Below, in pieces: positions 52,701-60,589 of a stretch of DNA of 64,000 bases (within the stretch, counting starts at the first letter, position 1; every line of letters starts with the position of its first letter). The DNA is from JBQLZQ01 sp052168355 (GTDB lineage Bacteria; Pseudomonadota; Alphaproteobacteria; DSM-16000; Inquilinaceae), in the NCBI GenBank assembly GCA_052168355.1, contig JBQLZQ010000072.1:33982-97981 (forward strand), read 5' to 3'. The position numbers were made by a program, and so were the translations under genes. The notes beneath the pieces are model-generated. The model was not told the DNA's origin. It searched no databases and saw nothing but the letters and a program-made list of their open reading frames with translations.

Positions 52701-53489
52701 ACCCAGAAGGCGGTCATCGGCGGTCACAAGGTCTATCTGCGGACCGGCGAATACGACGACGGCAAGCTGGGCGAGATCTTTATCGACATGCACAAGGAAG
52801 GCGCCGCCTTCCGGTCGTTGATGAACAATTTCGCCATCGCCGTGTCGATCGGGCTGCAGTACGGCGTGCCGCTGGAGGAATATGTCGAGGCCTTCACCTT
52901 CACCCGCTTCGAGCCGGCGGGCATGGTCCAGGGCAACGACGCGATCAAGATGGCCACCAGCATCCTCGACTACATGTTCCGGGAACTGGCCATCTCCTAC
53001 CTCGGCCGCACAGATCTGGCCCACGCCTCGCCCGACGATTTGGCGCCCGACGCCATCGGCCAGGGGGTGGGCGAAGGCGACCTGCCGGGACGCGCGACGG
53101 AGGTCGCCCGCCAGGCCGCCGCGGAACTGCAGCGGGTCGCGTCGACCGGGTATGTGCGGGGATCGCTGCGGGTCTTCGACGGTGGACGCACCGGCGGCGG
53201 CGGGTCGGCGGCGGTGGCCCTGGACCAGAGGACGGAGGTCGAGACGGTGACCGCCGACACCGGCGAGACCATGCTGCTGGAACGTACCGACACGGCGGTC
53301 AGCGCCACGGTCGTCACGCCGGTCGACGAGGCGCGGCGTACCGCCCTGGCCAAGGCCGCCAAGGTGTCGGAGGCAAGGGCGCGAGGCTATGAGGGCGACC
53401 CCTGCCCCGAATGCCAGAACATGACCCTGGTGCGCAACGGCACCTGCCTCAAATGCGATACCTGCGGGGGCACCACGGGCTGCAGCTAG
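49737..53489 (+). CDS. nrdJ: Adenosylcobalamin-dependent ribonucleoside-diphosphate reductase (class II)
   Basis: 1250 residues, the long alphaproteobacterial NrdJ. It reduces ribonucleotides to deoxyribonucleotides using adenosylcobalamin, so it works with or without oxygen. N-terminal KYFRKAGVPARLRRVEE, NSPQWFNTGLHWAYG, FKYGSGTGSNFSRLRG, SNNSVRLTNAFL, NPCSEYMFLDDTACNLASLNL (key Cys), FALVKFKKLAGGGYFKIIN, and a C-terminal Cys-rich tail (CPECQNMTLVRNG, CLKCDTCGGTTGCS) for thioredoxin exchange. Start ATG at 49737 with GGGAAGAAG upstream; an earlier extension has no family similarity. It depends on the B12 pathway, part of which is encoded at 15.9-19.4 kb. Confidence 0.97.
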   Translation: MRIERRFTTAGKDPYAEITFRRATSEIRNPDGSLVFHQSDIEVPEAWSQVACDILAQKYFRKAGVPARLRRVEENDVPSFLWRSVADEEAMADLPADRRSGGEVRAQQVFDRLAGTWTYWGWKGGYFDSDEDASAYFDEMRHMLARQMAAPNSPQWFNTGLHWAYGIDGPAQGHHYVDYRTGELVRSESAYEHPQPHACFIQSVGDDLVNDGGIMDLWVREARLFKYGSGTGSNFSRLRGEGESLSGGGRSSGLMSFLKIGDRAAGAIKSGGTTRRAAKMVTVDIDHPDIEKYIDWKVVEEQKVAALVAGSKLTSQSMNAVMAACHAPEGTASDGDGRFDPKQNVALKKAIKAARRAMVPENYVQRVIQFARQGFSTIEFRTYDTDWDSEAYLTVSGQNSNNSVRLTNAFLEAVEQNGEWKLIRRTDGKTAETVSARHLWDKIGYAAWACADPGVQFDTTINDWHTCPESGRINASNPCSEYMFLDDTACNLASLNLMTFRGADGTFQVEAFEHACRLWTVTLEIAVMMAQFPSKEIARLSYDYRTLGLGYANIGGLLMAAGVPYDSDEGRATCAALTAIMTGVAYATSAEMAAELGPFPGYAPNQDAMLRVIRNHRRAAYGKTRGYEDLAVQPVPLKAEQCSDPALTAAAKRAWDRALKLGEKHGYRNAQATVIAPTGTIGLVMDCDTTGIEPDFALVKFKKLAGGGYFKIINRVVPQALRTLGYDEAAIEGIIRYALGHGTLKDAPGINHESLRDRGFTEAGLQALEGALGGAFDIKFAFNKWTLGADFCTRVLGVAEADLDDFSFDLLAHLGFTRAEIDAANIHCCGAMTLEGAPQLKDEHLPVFDCANPCGKIGKRFLSWESHIRMMAAAQPFISGAISKTINMANPATVEDCKQAYLLSWKLGIKANALYRDGSKLSQPLSSSLLDDEDESDEESLAEAIAAAPAAARVPILAERMIEKVVERIVERERPVDRARLPDRRKGYTQKAVIGGHKVYLRTGEYDDGKLGEIFIDMHKEGAAFRSLMNNFAIAVSIGLQYGVPLEEYVEAFTFTRFEPAGMVQGNDAIKMATSILDYMFRELAISYLGRTDLAHASPDDLAPDAIGQGVGEGDLPGRATEVARQAAAELQRVASTGYVRGSLRVFDGGRTGGGGSAAVALDQRTEVETVTADTGETMLLERTDTAVSATVVTPVDEARRTALAKAAKVSEARARGYEGDPCPECQNMTLVRNGTCLKCDTCGGTTGCS

Positions 53490-53514
53490 CCCGGCTCGGC
53501 GCCCCGACCGCGAG

Positions 53515-53542
53515 AAACCCGGCCCCGGTGGCCGGGTTTTTT
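53515..53542 (+). terminator. Intrinsic terminator of nrdJ
   Basis: AAACCCGGCC, five-base loop CCGGT, GGCCGGGTTT and a run of six T. A perfect ten-pair stem plus T-tract 26 bp after the stop codon, the clearest rho-independent terminator in the window. Confidence 0.92.
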
Positions 53543-53758
53543 GCGACGGCCTTCGCCGGCCAGGCATGTCTTCGCCGCGCGATGGCGGTGGGCGCCGGCT
53601 CCGCGGTTCCAGGCCCGGGGTCATAGTCATTTGAGTGGATCCGCACCCGATTTTATGTCCACCACCGACGGCGGATCTTGAAAACGCCATCGAGCCGGCA
53701 AATCTGTTATCGGCGCCTGGGACCGACCGTCCCGAAACCGCATCGAACAGACCATCCA

Positions 53759-54715
53759 GTGACAATCCTGACGTTGTGCGCCGGTTTGCTGCTGCTCCTG
53801 ATCGGCGGGGAGTTCCTGGTGCGCGGCGCGGTGGCCCTGGCCCGCAGCCTGGGCGTGTCGCCGCTGCTGATCGGGCTGACCCTGGTCGGTTTCGGCACCT
53901 CGACGCCAGAGCTTCTGACCAGTCTCGAGGCGGCGCTGGCCGGTTCGCCCGGCATCGCCGTGGGCAACGTCGTCGGCAGCAACATCGCCAACATCCTTCT
54001 CATTCTGGGTATCGCCGCGGTCATCATGCCCATCCCGGTATCGCCGGACGCCCTGCGGCGCGACGGTTCGATGATGCTGGTGGCGGCCCTCGCCTGCGTC
54101 GGCCTTGCTGTCGTGGGCCGGATCGAAGCGCCGGCCGGCATCGCGCTGGTGGCCCTGCTTGTGGGTTACGTCGTCTACACTTATCGGCGCGAGAGCCGCG
54201 TGCCCGACGCGTCGGCGTCCATGCATGCCGCCGAGGCGGGGGCGATCGCGGTGACTCCTCAAAGACGGTGGGTCAGCGTGGCCGTCGCCATCGCCGGTCT
54301 GGCGATGACCCTTCTGGGCGCCCGCCTGCTTGTCCACAGCGCCATCGACCTGGCCGAAGCGATGGGCGTTTCCGACGCGGTCATCGGTCTGACCATCGTG
54401 GCCGTCGGGACCTCGTTGCCGGAACTGGCCACGTCGGTTATGGCGGCGCTGCGGCGGCAGTCCGACGTGGCCCTGGGCAACGTGCTGGGCAGCAACATAT
54501 ACAACGTGCTGGCGATCCTGGGGATCACGGCGATCGTGACCCCGGTCGATGTCCCGGCCCAGATCGCCACATTCGACGTCTACGTCATGCTGGCGGTGAC
54601 GCTGCTTTTGCTGGGCTTCGCGTTCACGGGGCGAAGGTTGAGCCGTGGCGAGGGGGGCACGTTCGTGCTGCTGTATGCGGCCTATGTCGTGTGGCTGGGC
54701 CGGGGCGTGATCTAG
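53759..54715 (+). CDS. Calcium/sodium antiporter (CaCA family, YrbG-like)
   Basis: 318 residues, ten to eleven membrane segments in two inverted repeats. The alpha repeats are GFGTSTPELLTSLEAALAGSPGIAVGNVVGSNIANILLILG (by ends) and VAVGTSLPELATSVMAALRRQSDVALGNVLGSNIYNVLAILG (by ends), both with the ion-binding Glu in TPEL or LPEL and the SNI motif. It exchanges cations such as Ca2+ for Na+ across the inner membrane. Start GTG at 53759 gives a normal N-terminus. Confidence 0.93.
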   Translation: MTILTLCAGLLLLLIGGEFLVRGAVALARSLGVSPLLIGLTLVGFGTSTPELLTSLEAALAGSPGIAVGNVVGSNIANILLILGIAAVIMPIPVSPDALRRDGSMMLVAALACVGLAVVGRIEAPAGIALVALLVGYVVYTYRRESRVPDASASMHAAEAGAIAVTPQRRWVSVAVAIAGLAMTLLGARLLVHSAIDLAEAMGVSDAVIGLTIVAVGTSLPELATSVMAALRRQSDVALGNVLGSNIYNVLAILGITAIVTPVDVPAQIATFDVYVMLAVTLLLLGFAFTGRRLSRGEGGTFVLLYAAYVVWLGRGVI

Positions 54716-54728
54716 AGGATCAGTCCGG

Positions 54729-55163
54729 TCAATAGTTCGGCCACAATCCCGGCGTGGCCAATTCCAGGACGTTGCCGTCGGGATCGTGAAAATAGAGACT
54801 TTCGGCGCCGCGCTTCCAGCGCATGGTGCTGTAGATCGCCACGCCCGACGCCTCGAGATGACGGCGCCAGGCGTCCAGCTGGTCGGCGTCGATTCGGAAG
54901 GCGAAATGGGCCGGACCGTCGCTGCGATGGCCGGGCACGGTCCCTGCCTCGTCGGTCGAGTCATGGTCGGTGGCGCCGCGCCGGCAGATCAGGAGGGTCT
55001 GCGCCGGTCCGGCGGAATAGGCGCGCAACCGGTTGCCGCCGATCATTCGCTCCAGCCCCAGAACCCCGCCGTAGAACCGGTCCGCCCGATCCAGATCGTC
55101 GACATAGACCGGCGTCTCCAGGATGCCGGCGATGGGCGGCGGGATGCGGTCTGTCGTGGTCAT
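54729..55163 (-). CDS. VOC-superfamily (glyoxalase/dioxygenase-like) protein
   Basis: 144 residues. First half ILETPVYVDDLDRADRFYGGVLGLE, second half HFAFRIDADQLDAWRRHLEASGVAI and SLYFHDPDGNVLELATPGLW, with His, His and Glu in positions suitable for a metal site. Substrate unknown. Convergent with the antiporter gene and followed by a small hypothetical gene on the same strand. Confidence 0.9.
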   Translation of the reverse strand: MTTTDRIPPPIAGILETPVYVDDLDRADRFYGGVLGLERMIGGNRLRAYSAGPAQTLLICRRGATDHDSTDEAGTVPGHRSDGPAHFAFRIDADQLDAWRRHLEASGVAIYSTMRWKRGAESLYFHDPDGNVLELATPGLWPNY

Positions 55164-55179
55164 CGATCTCCCTGGTCGC

Positions 55180-55506
55180 TTACTTGCCCACCCGGATCTC
55201 CAGCCCCAACCGGTTGTTGACGCCGATGATCTTTTTCGCGCCCTGACGCGGAATGGGAATGTTGTTCTCGATACAGAACCGTATCAGGATTTCCAGCAGA
55301 TCGTCCTTGCCCACGGTGAAGTCGGCATCCTGCGTGCCGCCGCGATAGGCCATACGGACGGACGCGCCAACGGTGAAGTCTTCGTTGATCTTGGTCGATA
55401 CGATCTCACCCTGAGGCAGGAAGTCCTCATTCACGCGGCGAAAGGACTTCAAGCTGTCGATCAGCTCATCACCCGTCAGGAAGATCTTGCGCAGTTCAAG
55501 CGGCAT
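55180..55506 (-). CDS. Hypothetical protein
   Basis: 108 residues with an ordinary charge balance, no signal peptide and no membrane segment. Visible features: RKIFLTGDELIDSLKSFRRVN at the N-terminus, a central beta-like TVGASVRMAYRGG and a C-terminal FCIENNIPIPRQGAKKIIGV. It looks like a compact alpha/beta domain; no family recognised. It precedes the VOC gene at 54729 by 16 bp, so the two are probably co-transcribed. Upstream 55507-55631 is A+T-rich and likely contains its promoter. Confidence 0.7.
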   Translation of the reverse strand: MPLELRKIFLTGDELIDSLKSFRRVNEDFLPQGEIVSTKINEDFTVGASVRMAYRGGTQDADFTVGKDDLLEILIRFCIENNIPIPRQGAKKIIGVNNRLGLEIRVGK

Positions 55507-55631
55507 TAAAACAAGCTCCGAAGATGGCAGTTTAACTTAAGTTGTACTGTTGATGTGCAATGATACATAATACAAGAAAAAGGTTAATTGAGTATTTTTC
55601 TTAGTTACCATAGCAACCTATAAGTCAGAAT

Positions 55632-56345
55632 CTATTTGGAAACGCCACCGGTGACGGGCAGGGAGACGCCGTGCAGCGCACGAGCGGCGTCGGAGGCCAG
55701 AAACAGCACGATATCGGCGAGCGCGGCCGGAGCCACCCATCCGGCCGGGTCGGCTTTTGGCAGGGCGGCCCGATTCTGGGGCGTGTCGATGATGCTCGGC
55801 AGCACGCAATTGACGCCGATGCCGTGCTCGCCGAGTTCGGCCGCCATGGCTTCGGTCAGCCGCAGCACGGCGCTTTTCGATGCGCTGTAGGCCCCCATGC
55901 CCGCCCCTCCGGCCAGGGCGGCGGTTGCCCCGACACTGACGATACGGCCCGATTTCCGCGCCATCATGTGCGGCACCACGGCCCGGGCCATATGGACGAT
56001 CGACCGGGCATTGAGGTCCATCATCAGGTCCCAGGTCTTGTCCTCCACCGCATGCACCGGCGCGCCCATGGCGAACCCGCCGGCCATGTTGCACAGCACG
56101 TCGATCCGGCCGAACCTGTCGACCGCCGCCTGGGCCGCTTGGGCGGTCTGGTCGGACTCGGTCAGATCGGCCACCACTCTCATGACCCGGTCGCCGGCCG
56201 CGTCGTCGGTCGGCGGCTTGCGCTCCACCAGCACCAGGGACGCGCCGGCATCGCCAAAGGCCTTGGCCACGGCCTGGCCCAGATTGCCGGCCGCCCCGGT
56301 GATCAGGACGACGCGATCGGTAAAGTCGAACGCAGCCGCGCTCAT
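55632..56345 (-). CDS. Short-chain dehydrogenase/reductase coupled to phhA
   Basis: 237 residues, classical SDR: TGAAGNLGQAVA nucleotide-binding motif, NMAGG after the fourth strand, catalytic Ser in VSVGATAALAG region, and YSASK (Tyr and Lys). The Glu/Arg-rich segment LVERKPP at the end of strand 2 does not fix NAD versus NADP preference. Its start overlaps the phhA stop by four bases (ATGA), so translation is coupled. Because phenylalanine hydroxylase needs a reduced pterin and animal dihydropteridine reductase is an SDR, this may be a pterin-recycling enzyme; that is inference. Confidence 0.85.
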   Translation of the reverse strand: MSAAAFDFTDRVVLITGAAGNLGQAVAKAFGDAGASLVLVERKPPTDDAAGDRVMRVVADLTESDQTAQAAQAAVDRFGRIDVLCNMAGGFAMGAPVHAVEDKTWDLMMDLNARSIVHMARAVVPHMMARKSGRIVSVGATAALAGGAGMGAYSASKSAVLRLTEAMAAELGEHGIGVNCVLPSIIDTPQNRAALPKADPAGWVAPAALADIVLFLASDAARALHGVSLPVTGGVSK

Positions 56346-57214
56346 TGATGTGTCTCCCCGTGGGCGTTCTCCCGGTGATAGGCGCCGGTGCCGCGGCTGA
56401 GCACGCGGTCCTGGGGCAGGATGGTGCCCGGATCCAAATCGTCGGACTGTTTGAGCCGCTCGTAGAGCGGTCCGAAATCGACATCCTTGAGGTGGAGCAA
56501 CGTGTCCAGACTGTCGATCACGAAATAGGTCTCCTGAAAATCGTCGATGCGGTAGCGGGTGCGCATGACCCGCTCCAGGTTGAAGGCGATGCGGTTGGGC
56601 GATGGGCTGTCCAGGCTGAATACCGTTTCGGTCCGCGACGACAGGATGCCGGCGCCATAGATCTGGATTCCGGCGTCCGACGCGACCAGTCCGAATTCCA
56701 CCGTGTACCAGTAGAGGCGGGCCAGATGATGCAGCACGCCCAGCCCGTCGGCCCGCAACCCGCCCTCGCCATAGGCCTGCATGTAATCGGCGAAGATCGG
56801 GTTCATCAGCATGGGCACGTGCCCGAACACGTCGTGGAACACGTCCGGTTCCTCGATATAGTCGAGCTGATCGGGCCGGCGGATGAACCGGCCGGCCGGA
56901 AAACGGCGATTGGCCAGATGCTCGAAAAAGACCCGGTCGGGCACCAGCCCCGGCACCGCCACCACCTGCCACCCCGTCTTGCCGGACAGCACCTCGCTGA
57001 GGCGGCGAAAGTCGGGGATGCCGTCGGCGGCGATGGACAGACCCTTCATGCCGTCGATAAAGGCGTCGACGGCGCGCCCCGGCATCAGCTTGGCCTGTCG
57101 TTCGAACAGGGTCTTCCAGGTGCCGTGGTTCTCGTCGGTATAGGTGTCCCACCCCTGGTCGATGGTGAAGTCGGGTCGCGTTGACGCGGCGTCGGTCTCG
57201 ATCGCTCCTGCCAT
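56342..57214 (-). CDS. phhA: Phenylalanine 4-monooxygenase
   Basis: 290 residues, a bacterial pterin-dependent aromatic amino acid hydroxylase. Fe(II) ligands are H127 and H132 in EPDVFHDVFGHVP and E173 in WYTVEFGLV. TWKTLFERQ, WQVVAVPGL and GILSSRTETVFSL also match. It converts phenylalanine to tyrosine, the entry to the homogentisate route encoded at 39.5-43.6 kb. Start ATG at 57214 follows GGAGGGAACC. No pterin carbinolamine dehydratase gene (phhB) is adjacent, the usual partner; an SDR takes that place. Confidence 0.96.
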   Translation of the reverse strand: MAGAIETDAASTRPDFTIDQGWDTYTDENHGTWKTLFERQAKLMPGRAVDAFIDGMKGLSIAADGIPDFRRLSEVLSGKTGWQVVAVPGLVPDRVFFEHLANRRFPAGRFIRRPDQLDYIEEPDVFHDVFGHVPMLMNPIFADYMQAYGEGGLRADGLGVLHHLARLYWYTVEFGLVASDAGIQIYGAGILSSRTETVFSLDSPSPNRIAFNLERVMRTRYRIDDFQETYFVIDSLDTLLHLKDVDFGPLYERLKQSDDLDPGTILPQDRVLSRGTGAYHRENAHGETHQ

Positions 57215-57325
57215 GGTTCCCTCCAATCTTGTCGGCCGTGACCGGCCGCGCACGGGCATCTTGCGCAGGCCCCAGTCGTTGCCGATGATGCGGTGCCGGC
57301 CCAAATCGAACCGACCAAGGTCTCA

Positions 57326-57964
57326 ATGTACACCCTGTTCTACTACCCCGGAAACGCCAACCTGGCCCCGCATATGATGCTGGAGGACATCGGGGCGCCC
57401 CATACCCTGTCCCTGGTCGACCGCAAGCAGCAGGCCCACAAGGCGCCGGAATATCTGGCGCTCAACCCCAACGGGCGCCTGCCGACCCTTGTCGATGGCG
57501 ATCTGGTGCTGTACGAGGCCGCCGCCATCTGCCTGCACCTGGCGGACCGCCATCCCGAGGCCGGTCTGGCGCCGCCCATGGGCAGCGGCGAGCGGGCCCA
57601 GTTCTACAAATGGCTGATGTGGCTGACCAACACCCTGCAGCCGGAGATGCTGATCTTTCACTACCCCGATCGTCACACCGACGATCCGGAGGGCGTGGCC
57701 GCCGTCAAAAGCGCGGCGGAGCGGCGCCTGGACGGTCAGTTCGCCCAAATCGAATCCACCTTGGCCGCGGGCGGCCCGTACCTGCTGGGCGACCGGTTCA
57801 CGGCCTGCGATCTGTATCTGCTCATGATCTGCCGGTGGGGCCGCTTCATGGCCCGGCCACCGCGCGAGATGCCCCACATATCCGCCCTGCTTGACCGCCT
57901 TATGGAGCGGCCCGCCGTCCGCCGTACCTTTGAGATCGAAGGCATCGCCGCGCCCTATTTCTGA
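57326..57964 (+). CDS. Glutathione S-transferase family protein
   Basis: 212 residues. N-terminal thioredoxin-like domain MYTLFYYPGNANLAPHMMLEDIG, cis-Pro in NPNGRLPTLVDGDLVLYEAAAICLHLADR, then an all-helical C-terminal domain with LLGDRFTACDLYLLMICRW. Substrate not determinable. The ATG at 57326 is preferred; an earlier start at 57293 would add an unlikely extension. Divergent from phhA, and the following GNAT gene starts in its stop (TGATG). Confidence 0.9.
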   Translation: MYTLFYYPGNANLAPHMMLEDIGAPHTLSLVDRKQQAHKAPEYLALNPNGRLPTLVDGDLVLYEAAAICLHLADRHPEAGLAPPMGSGERAQFYKWLMWLTNTLQPEMLIFHYPDRHTDDPEGVAAVKSAAERRLDGQFAQIESTLAAGGPYLLGDRFTACDLYLLMICRWGRFMARPPREMPHISALLDRLMERPAVRRTFEIEGIAAPYF

Positions 57965-58572
57965 TGACCCTCCCCCTGCCCCAAGCCCCGCCCGACCCGG
58001 TGCCGATGGACAACGCGATCGTTCGGCTGGAACCGTTGGCGGAGAGTCATCGCGAGGGTCTGCGAGCCATCGCCGGCGATCCGCGGATCTGGCCCTACAT
58101 GCCGATCGACGGCGGACAGTCGGACGAGTTCGACCGTCTGATCGACGAAGCCCTGGCGGCGGCCGCCCAGGGCCGGGAACGACCCTTCGCGGTTCGCCGG
58201 GCGGCCGACGGCCGTCTGATCGGATCCAGCCGCTATCTCAACATCGCACCCGGCGACGCCGGGCTGGAGATCGGATGGACCTGGTACGCGCCCGAGGCAT
58301 GGGGCGGCACCGTCAACCCGGCGGTCAAGCGGCTGATGCTGGGCCACGCGTTCGAGGTCTGGGGCGCGGTTCGGGTCGGCCTGCGCTGCGACACGCGCAA
58401 CCGGCGCAGCCATGACGCCATCCTGCGCCTGGGCGCCGTCAAGGAAGGCGTGCTGCGCCGAAACAAGCAGGTTCAGAACGGCTTCATCCGCGACAGCGCC
58501 GTGTTCAGCATCCTGGTCGAAGAATGGCCGTCCGTGCGCGACGGCTTGGACGCGCGGCTGAAGGCGGGCTGA
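57964..58572 (+). CDS. GNAT-family N-acetyltransferase (RimJ/RimL-like)
   Basis: 202 residues. VRLEPLAESHREGLRAIAGDPRIWPYMPID, GSSRYLNIAPGDAGLEIGWTWYAPEAWGGTVNPAVKRLMLGHAFE (by parts) and LRCDTRNRRSHDAILRLGAVKEGVLRRNK match acetyltransferases acting on ribosomal-protein or antibiotic/amino N-termini. The substrate is unknown. The ATG overlaps the GST stop by one base, so the pair is coupled. Confidence 0.9.
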   Translation: MTLPLPQAPPDPVPMDNAIVRLEPLAESHREGLRAIAGDPRIWPYMPIDGGQSDEFDRLIDEALAAAAQGRERPFAVRRAADGRLIGSSRYLNIAPGDAGLEIGWTWYAPEAWGGTVNPAVKRLMLGHAFEVWGAVRVGLRCDTRNRRSHDAILRLGAVKEGVLRRNKQVQNGFIRDSAVFSILVEEWPSVRDGLDARLKAG

Positions 58573-58666
58573 GATCCCCGGCCGGACCGTCGGGGCCGGC
58601 GCGCATCCCGGCCGCAGGAGCGTCTTTCGCCCCCCGGCGCGCCCCGGTATGGTGCCCACCATTCCG

Positions 58667-58701
58667 TTTCACATCCCCTGTAATTTTCACATCCCTTGTA
58701 A
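58667..58701 (+). repeat. Short tandem direct repeat ahead of the RidA-family gene
   Basis: TTTCACATCCCCTGTAA (58667-58683) and TTTCACATCCCTTGTAA (58685-58701), 18 bp apart with one mismatch. The second copy abuts the ribosome binding site (AAGGAG). It may be an operator or a small expansion; no regulator identified. Confidence 0.55.
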
Positions 58702-58714
58702 GGAGACCGCCCCC

Positions 58715-59179
58715 ATGGCCGGAACCATCGAGGCCCGCCTCGCCGAGTTGAACATCGAATTGCCGCACGCGGCGTCCCCGGCCGCCAACTACGTCCCCTT
58801 CGTGTCCAGCGGATCCATGCTCTACATCTCCGGTCAGATCCCGTTCTGGAACGGCGAACTGCGGTTTGTCGGCAAGGTGGGCGCGGAGTTCTCGGTCGAC
58901 GAGGGGCACCAGGCCGCCCGCCTGTGCGGTCTCAACATCATCGCCCAGGCCAAGGCCGCCCTGGGCGACCTGGATCGGGTCAAGCGGATCGTCAAGCTGA
59001 CCGGCTTTGTCAATGCCGCGCCCGACTTCACCGACCAGCCCAAGGTGATCAACGGCTGTTCCGACCTGATGGTCGAAGTCTTTGGCGACAAGGGCAGGCA
59101 CGCGCGGTCGGCCGTCGGCGCCGGCGGCCTGCCGTTGGGTGTGGCGGTGGAGGTCGAGGCGATTCTCGAGGTGGCGTAG
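58715..59179 (+). CDS. RidA/YjgF/TdcF-family protein
   Basis: 154 residues, longer subgroup of the Rid family. LYISGQIPFWNGELRFVGKVG, AARLCGLNIIAQAKAALGDLDRVKRIVKLTGFV and HARSAVGAGGLPLGVAVEVEAIL show the fold and the conserved Arg (in HARSAVG) of active deaminases. Such enzymes hydrolyse reactive enamine/imine intermediates from PLP enzymes. The start ATG at 58715 follows AAGGAG at eight bases. Confidence 0.93.
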   Translation: MAGTIEARLAELNIELPHAASPAANYVPFVSSGSMLYISGQIPFWNGELRFVGKVGAEFSVDEGHQAARLCGLNIIAQAKAALGDLDRVKRIVKLTGFVNAAPDFTDQPKVINGCSDLMVEVFGDKGRHARSAVGAGGLPLGVAVEVEAILEVA

Positions 59180-59274
59180 CCGCGCCCTTCGTTGCAAAAA
59201 TGGATCGCGGTGCTTGTCGTCGCGCCGCCCGGCGGCCATGTCCTACGGCATACGACAATTGAGAAGGACGACAC

Positions 59275-60444
59275 ATGCCTGACGGCGGCGCGCCGGCCGT
59301 GCTCAAGGTCATCGGCGGCATCGGAGAGATCGACGCTTCGGTGTGGGACGGGTGTGCCGGGTCCGGCGACCCGTTCGTCAGCCATGCCTTTCTGTCGGCG
59401 CTGGAGGATTCCGGCTCGGTGGCCGCGCGTACCGGCTGGCTGCCGCAGCATGTCGTTCTGGAGGACGAGGCCGGCGCCGTTCTGGGCTGTGTCCCGCAAT
59501 ATCTCAAAAGCCATTCCTATGGCGAGTATGTGTTCGACTGGGGCTGGGCCGACGCCTTCGAGCGCGCCGGCGGTCGCTATTACCCCAAGCTCCAGGTCTC
59601 GGTCCCCTTTACGCCGGTCACGGGGCGGCGGCTGCTGGTGCGCCGCGGATCGGGCGGCGACACCATCGCCCGGGCGCTGATCGCGGGGCTGGGCCAGGTC
59701 GCCGACCGCCACAACGTGTCCTCGGTCCATGTCACCTTCCCCACCGAAGCGGAAGCCTTGCTCCTGCGCGAGGCCGGCTGGCTGGGCCGCACGGGCCAGC
59801 AATATCACTGGTACAACCCGGGATACGGCAGCTTCGAGGACTTTCTCGGCGCGCTGGCGTCGCGCAAGCGCAAGCAAATCCGCAGGGAACGGCGCGAGGT
59901 GGCGGAAAGCGGCATCGAGCTGCGCGTCCTGACCGGCGGCGATCTCGGGCCCGATCACTGGGACGCCTTTTTCCGGTTCTATCGCGACACCAGTGACCGC
60001 AAATGGGGCAGCGCCTATCTGACCCGCGATTTTTTTGACCTGATCGGCGAGCGTCTGGCCGACCGCATCGCCCTGGTCATGGCCCGCCACGAGGGGCGCT
60101 GGGTCGCCGGCGCGCTCAACCTGATCGGCGACGACACGCTTTACGGCCGCAACTGGGGGTGTGACGGCGCCTATCGGTTTCTGCATTTCGAGGCGTGCTA
60201 CTACCAGGCCATCGACTTTGCCATCGCCCGCGGGCTGAAGCGGGTGGAAGCCGGCGCCCAGGGACAGCACAAGGTCCAGCGCGGCTATGTCCCGGTCCAC
60301 ACTCACAGCGCCCATCTGATCCGCGACCCCGGCCTGCGCCAGGCCGTGGCCCGTTTCCTGGAACAGGAAACCAGGATGGTCGACGCCGAGATCGAGGCCC
60401 TGAGCGAGGCCACCCCGTTCCGTAAATGCGACGGGCCGACGTAG
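59275..60444 (+). CDS. GNAT/FemAB-type N-acyltransferase (COG3146)
   Basis: 389 residues. WDGCAGSGDPFVSHAFLSALEDSGS, YVFDWGWADAFERAGGRYYPKLQVSVPFTPVTGRRLLVR (by parts), QYHWYNPGYGSFEDFLGALASRKRKQIRRERR and YGRNWGCDGAYRFLHFEACYYQAIDFAI are typical of the COG3146 predicted acyltransferases. Two GNAT-like halves are expected, as in FemAB proteins. Function is not established. It is the fourth of a same-strand run of small metabolic genes, but 95 bp separates it from the RidA gene. Confidence 0.88.
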   Translation: MPDGGAPAVLKVIGGIGEIDASVWDGCAGSGDPFVSHAFLSALEDSGSVAARTGWLPQHVVLEDEAGAVLGCVPQYLKSHSYGEYVFDWGWADAFERAGGRYYPKLQVSVPFTPVTGRRLLVRRGSGGDTIARALIAGLGQVADRHNVSSVHVTFPTEAEALLLREAGWLGRTGQQYHWYNPGYGSFEDFLGALASRKRKQIRRERREVAESGIELRVLTGGDLGPDHWDAFFRFYRDTSDRKWGSAYLTRDFFDLIGERLADRIALVMARHEGRWVAGALNLIGDDTLYGRNWGCDGAYRFLHFEACYYQAIDFAIARGLKRVEAGAQGQHKVQRGYVPVHTHSAHLIRDPGLRQAVARFLEQETRMVDAEIEALSEATPFRKCDGPT

Positions 60445-60589
60445 ATCGGGTTACGCGTCAGCGTTTATCAGTGCCGCTCCATAAGGTTGCAGAGCCTCGT
60501 CGGCGCTGACCGAAGGGGCGCTACGCCACTCCCGCCGGTGCGCAAGATCCGGGCTGCGGGCCCAAGCGGACCCGGCCTAAGGTCGGCGG

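Noticed and set aside
53515..53542. Small + strand frames after nrdJ
   Set aside because: They read through a clear intrinsic terminator and have no protein character.
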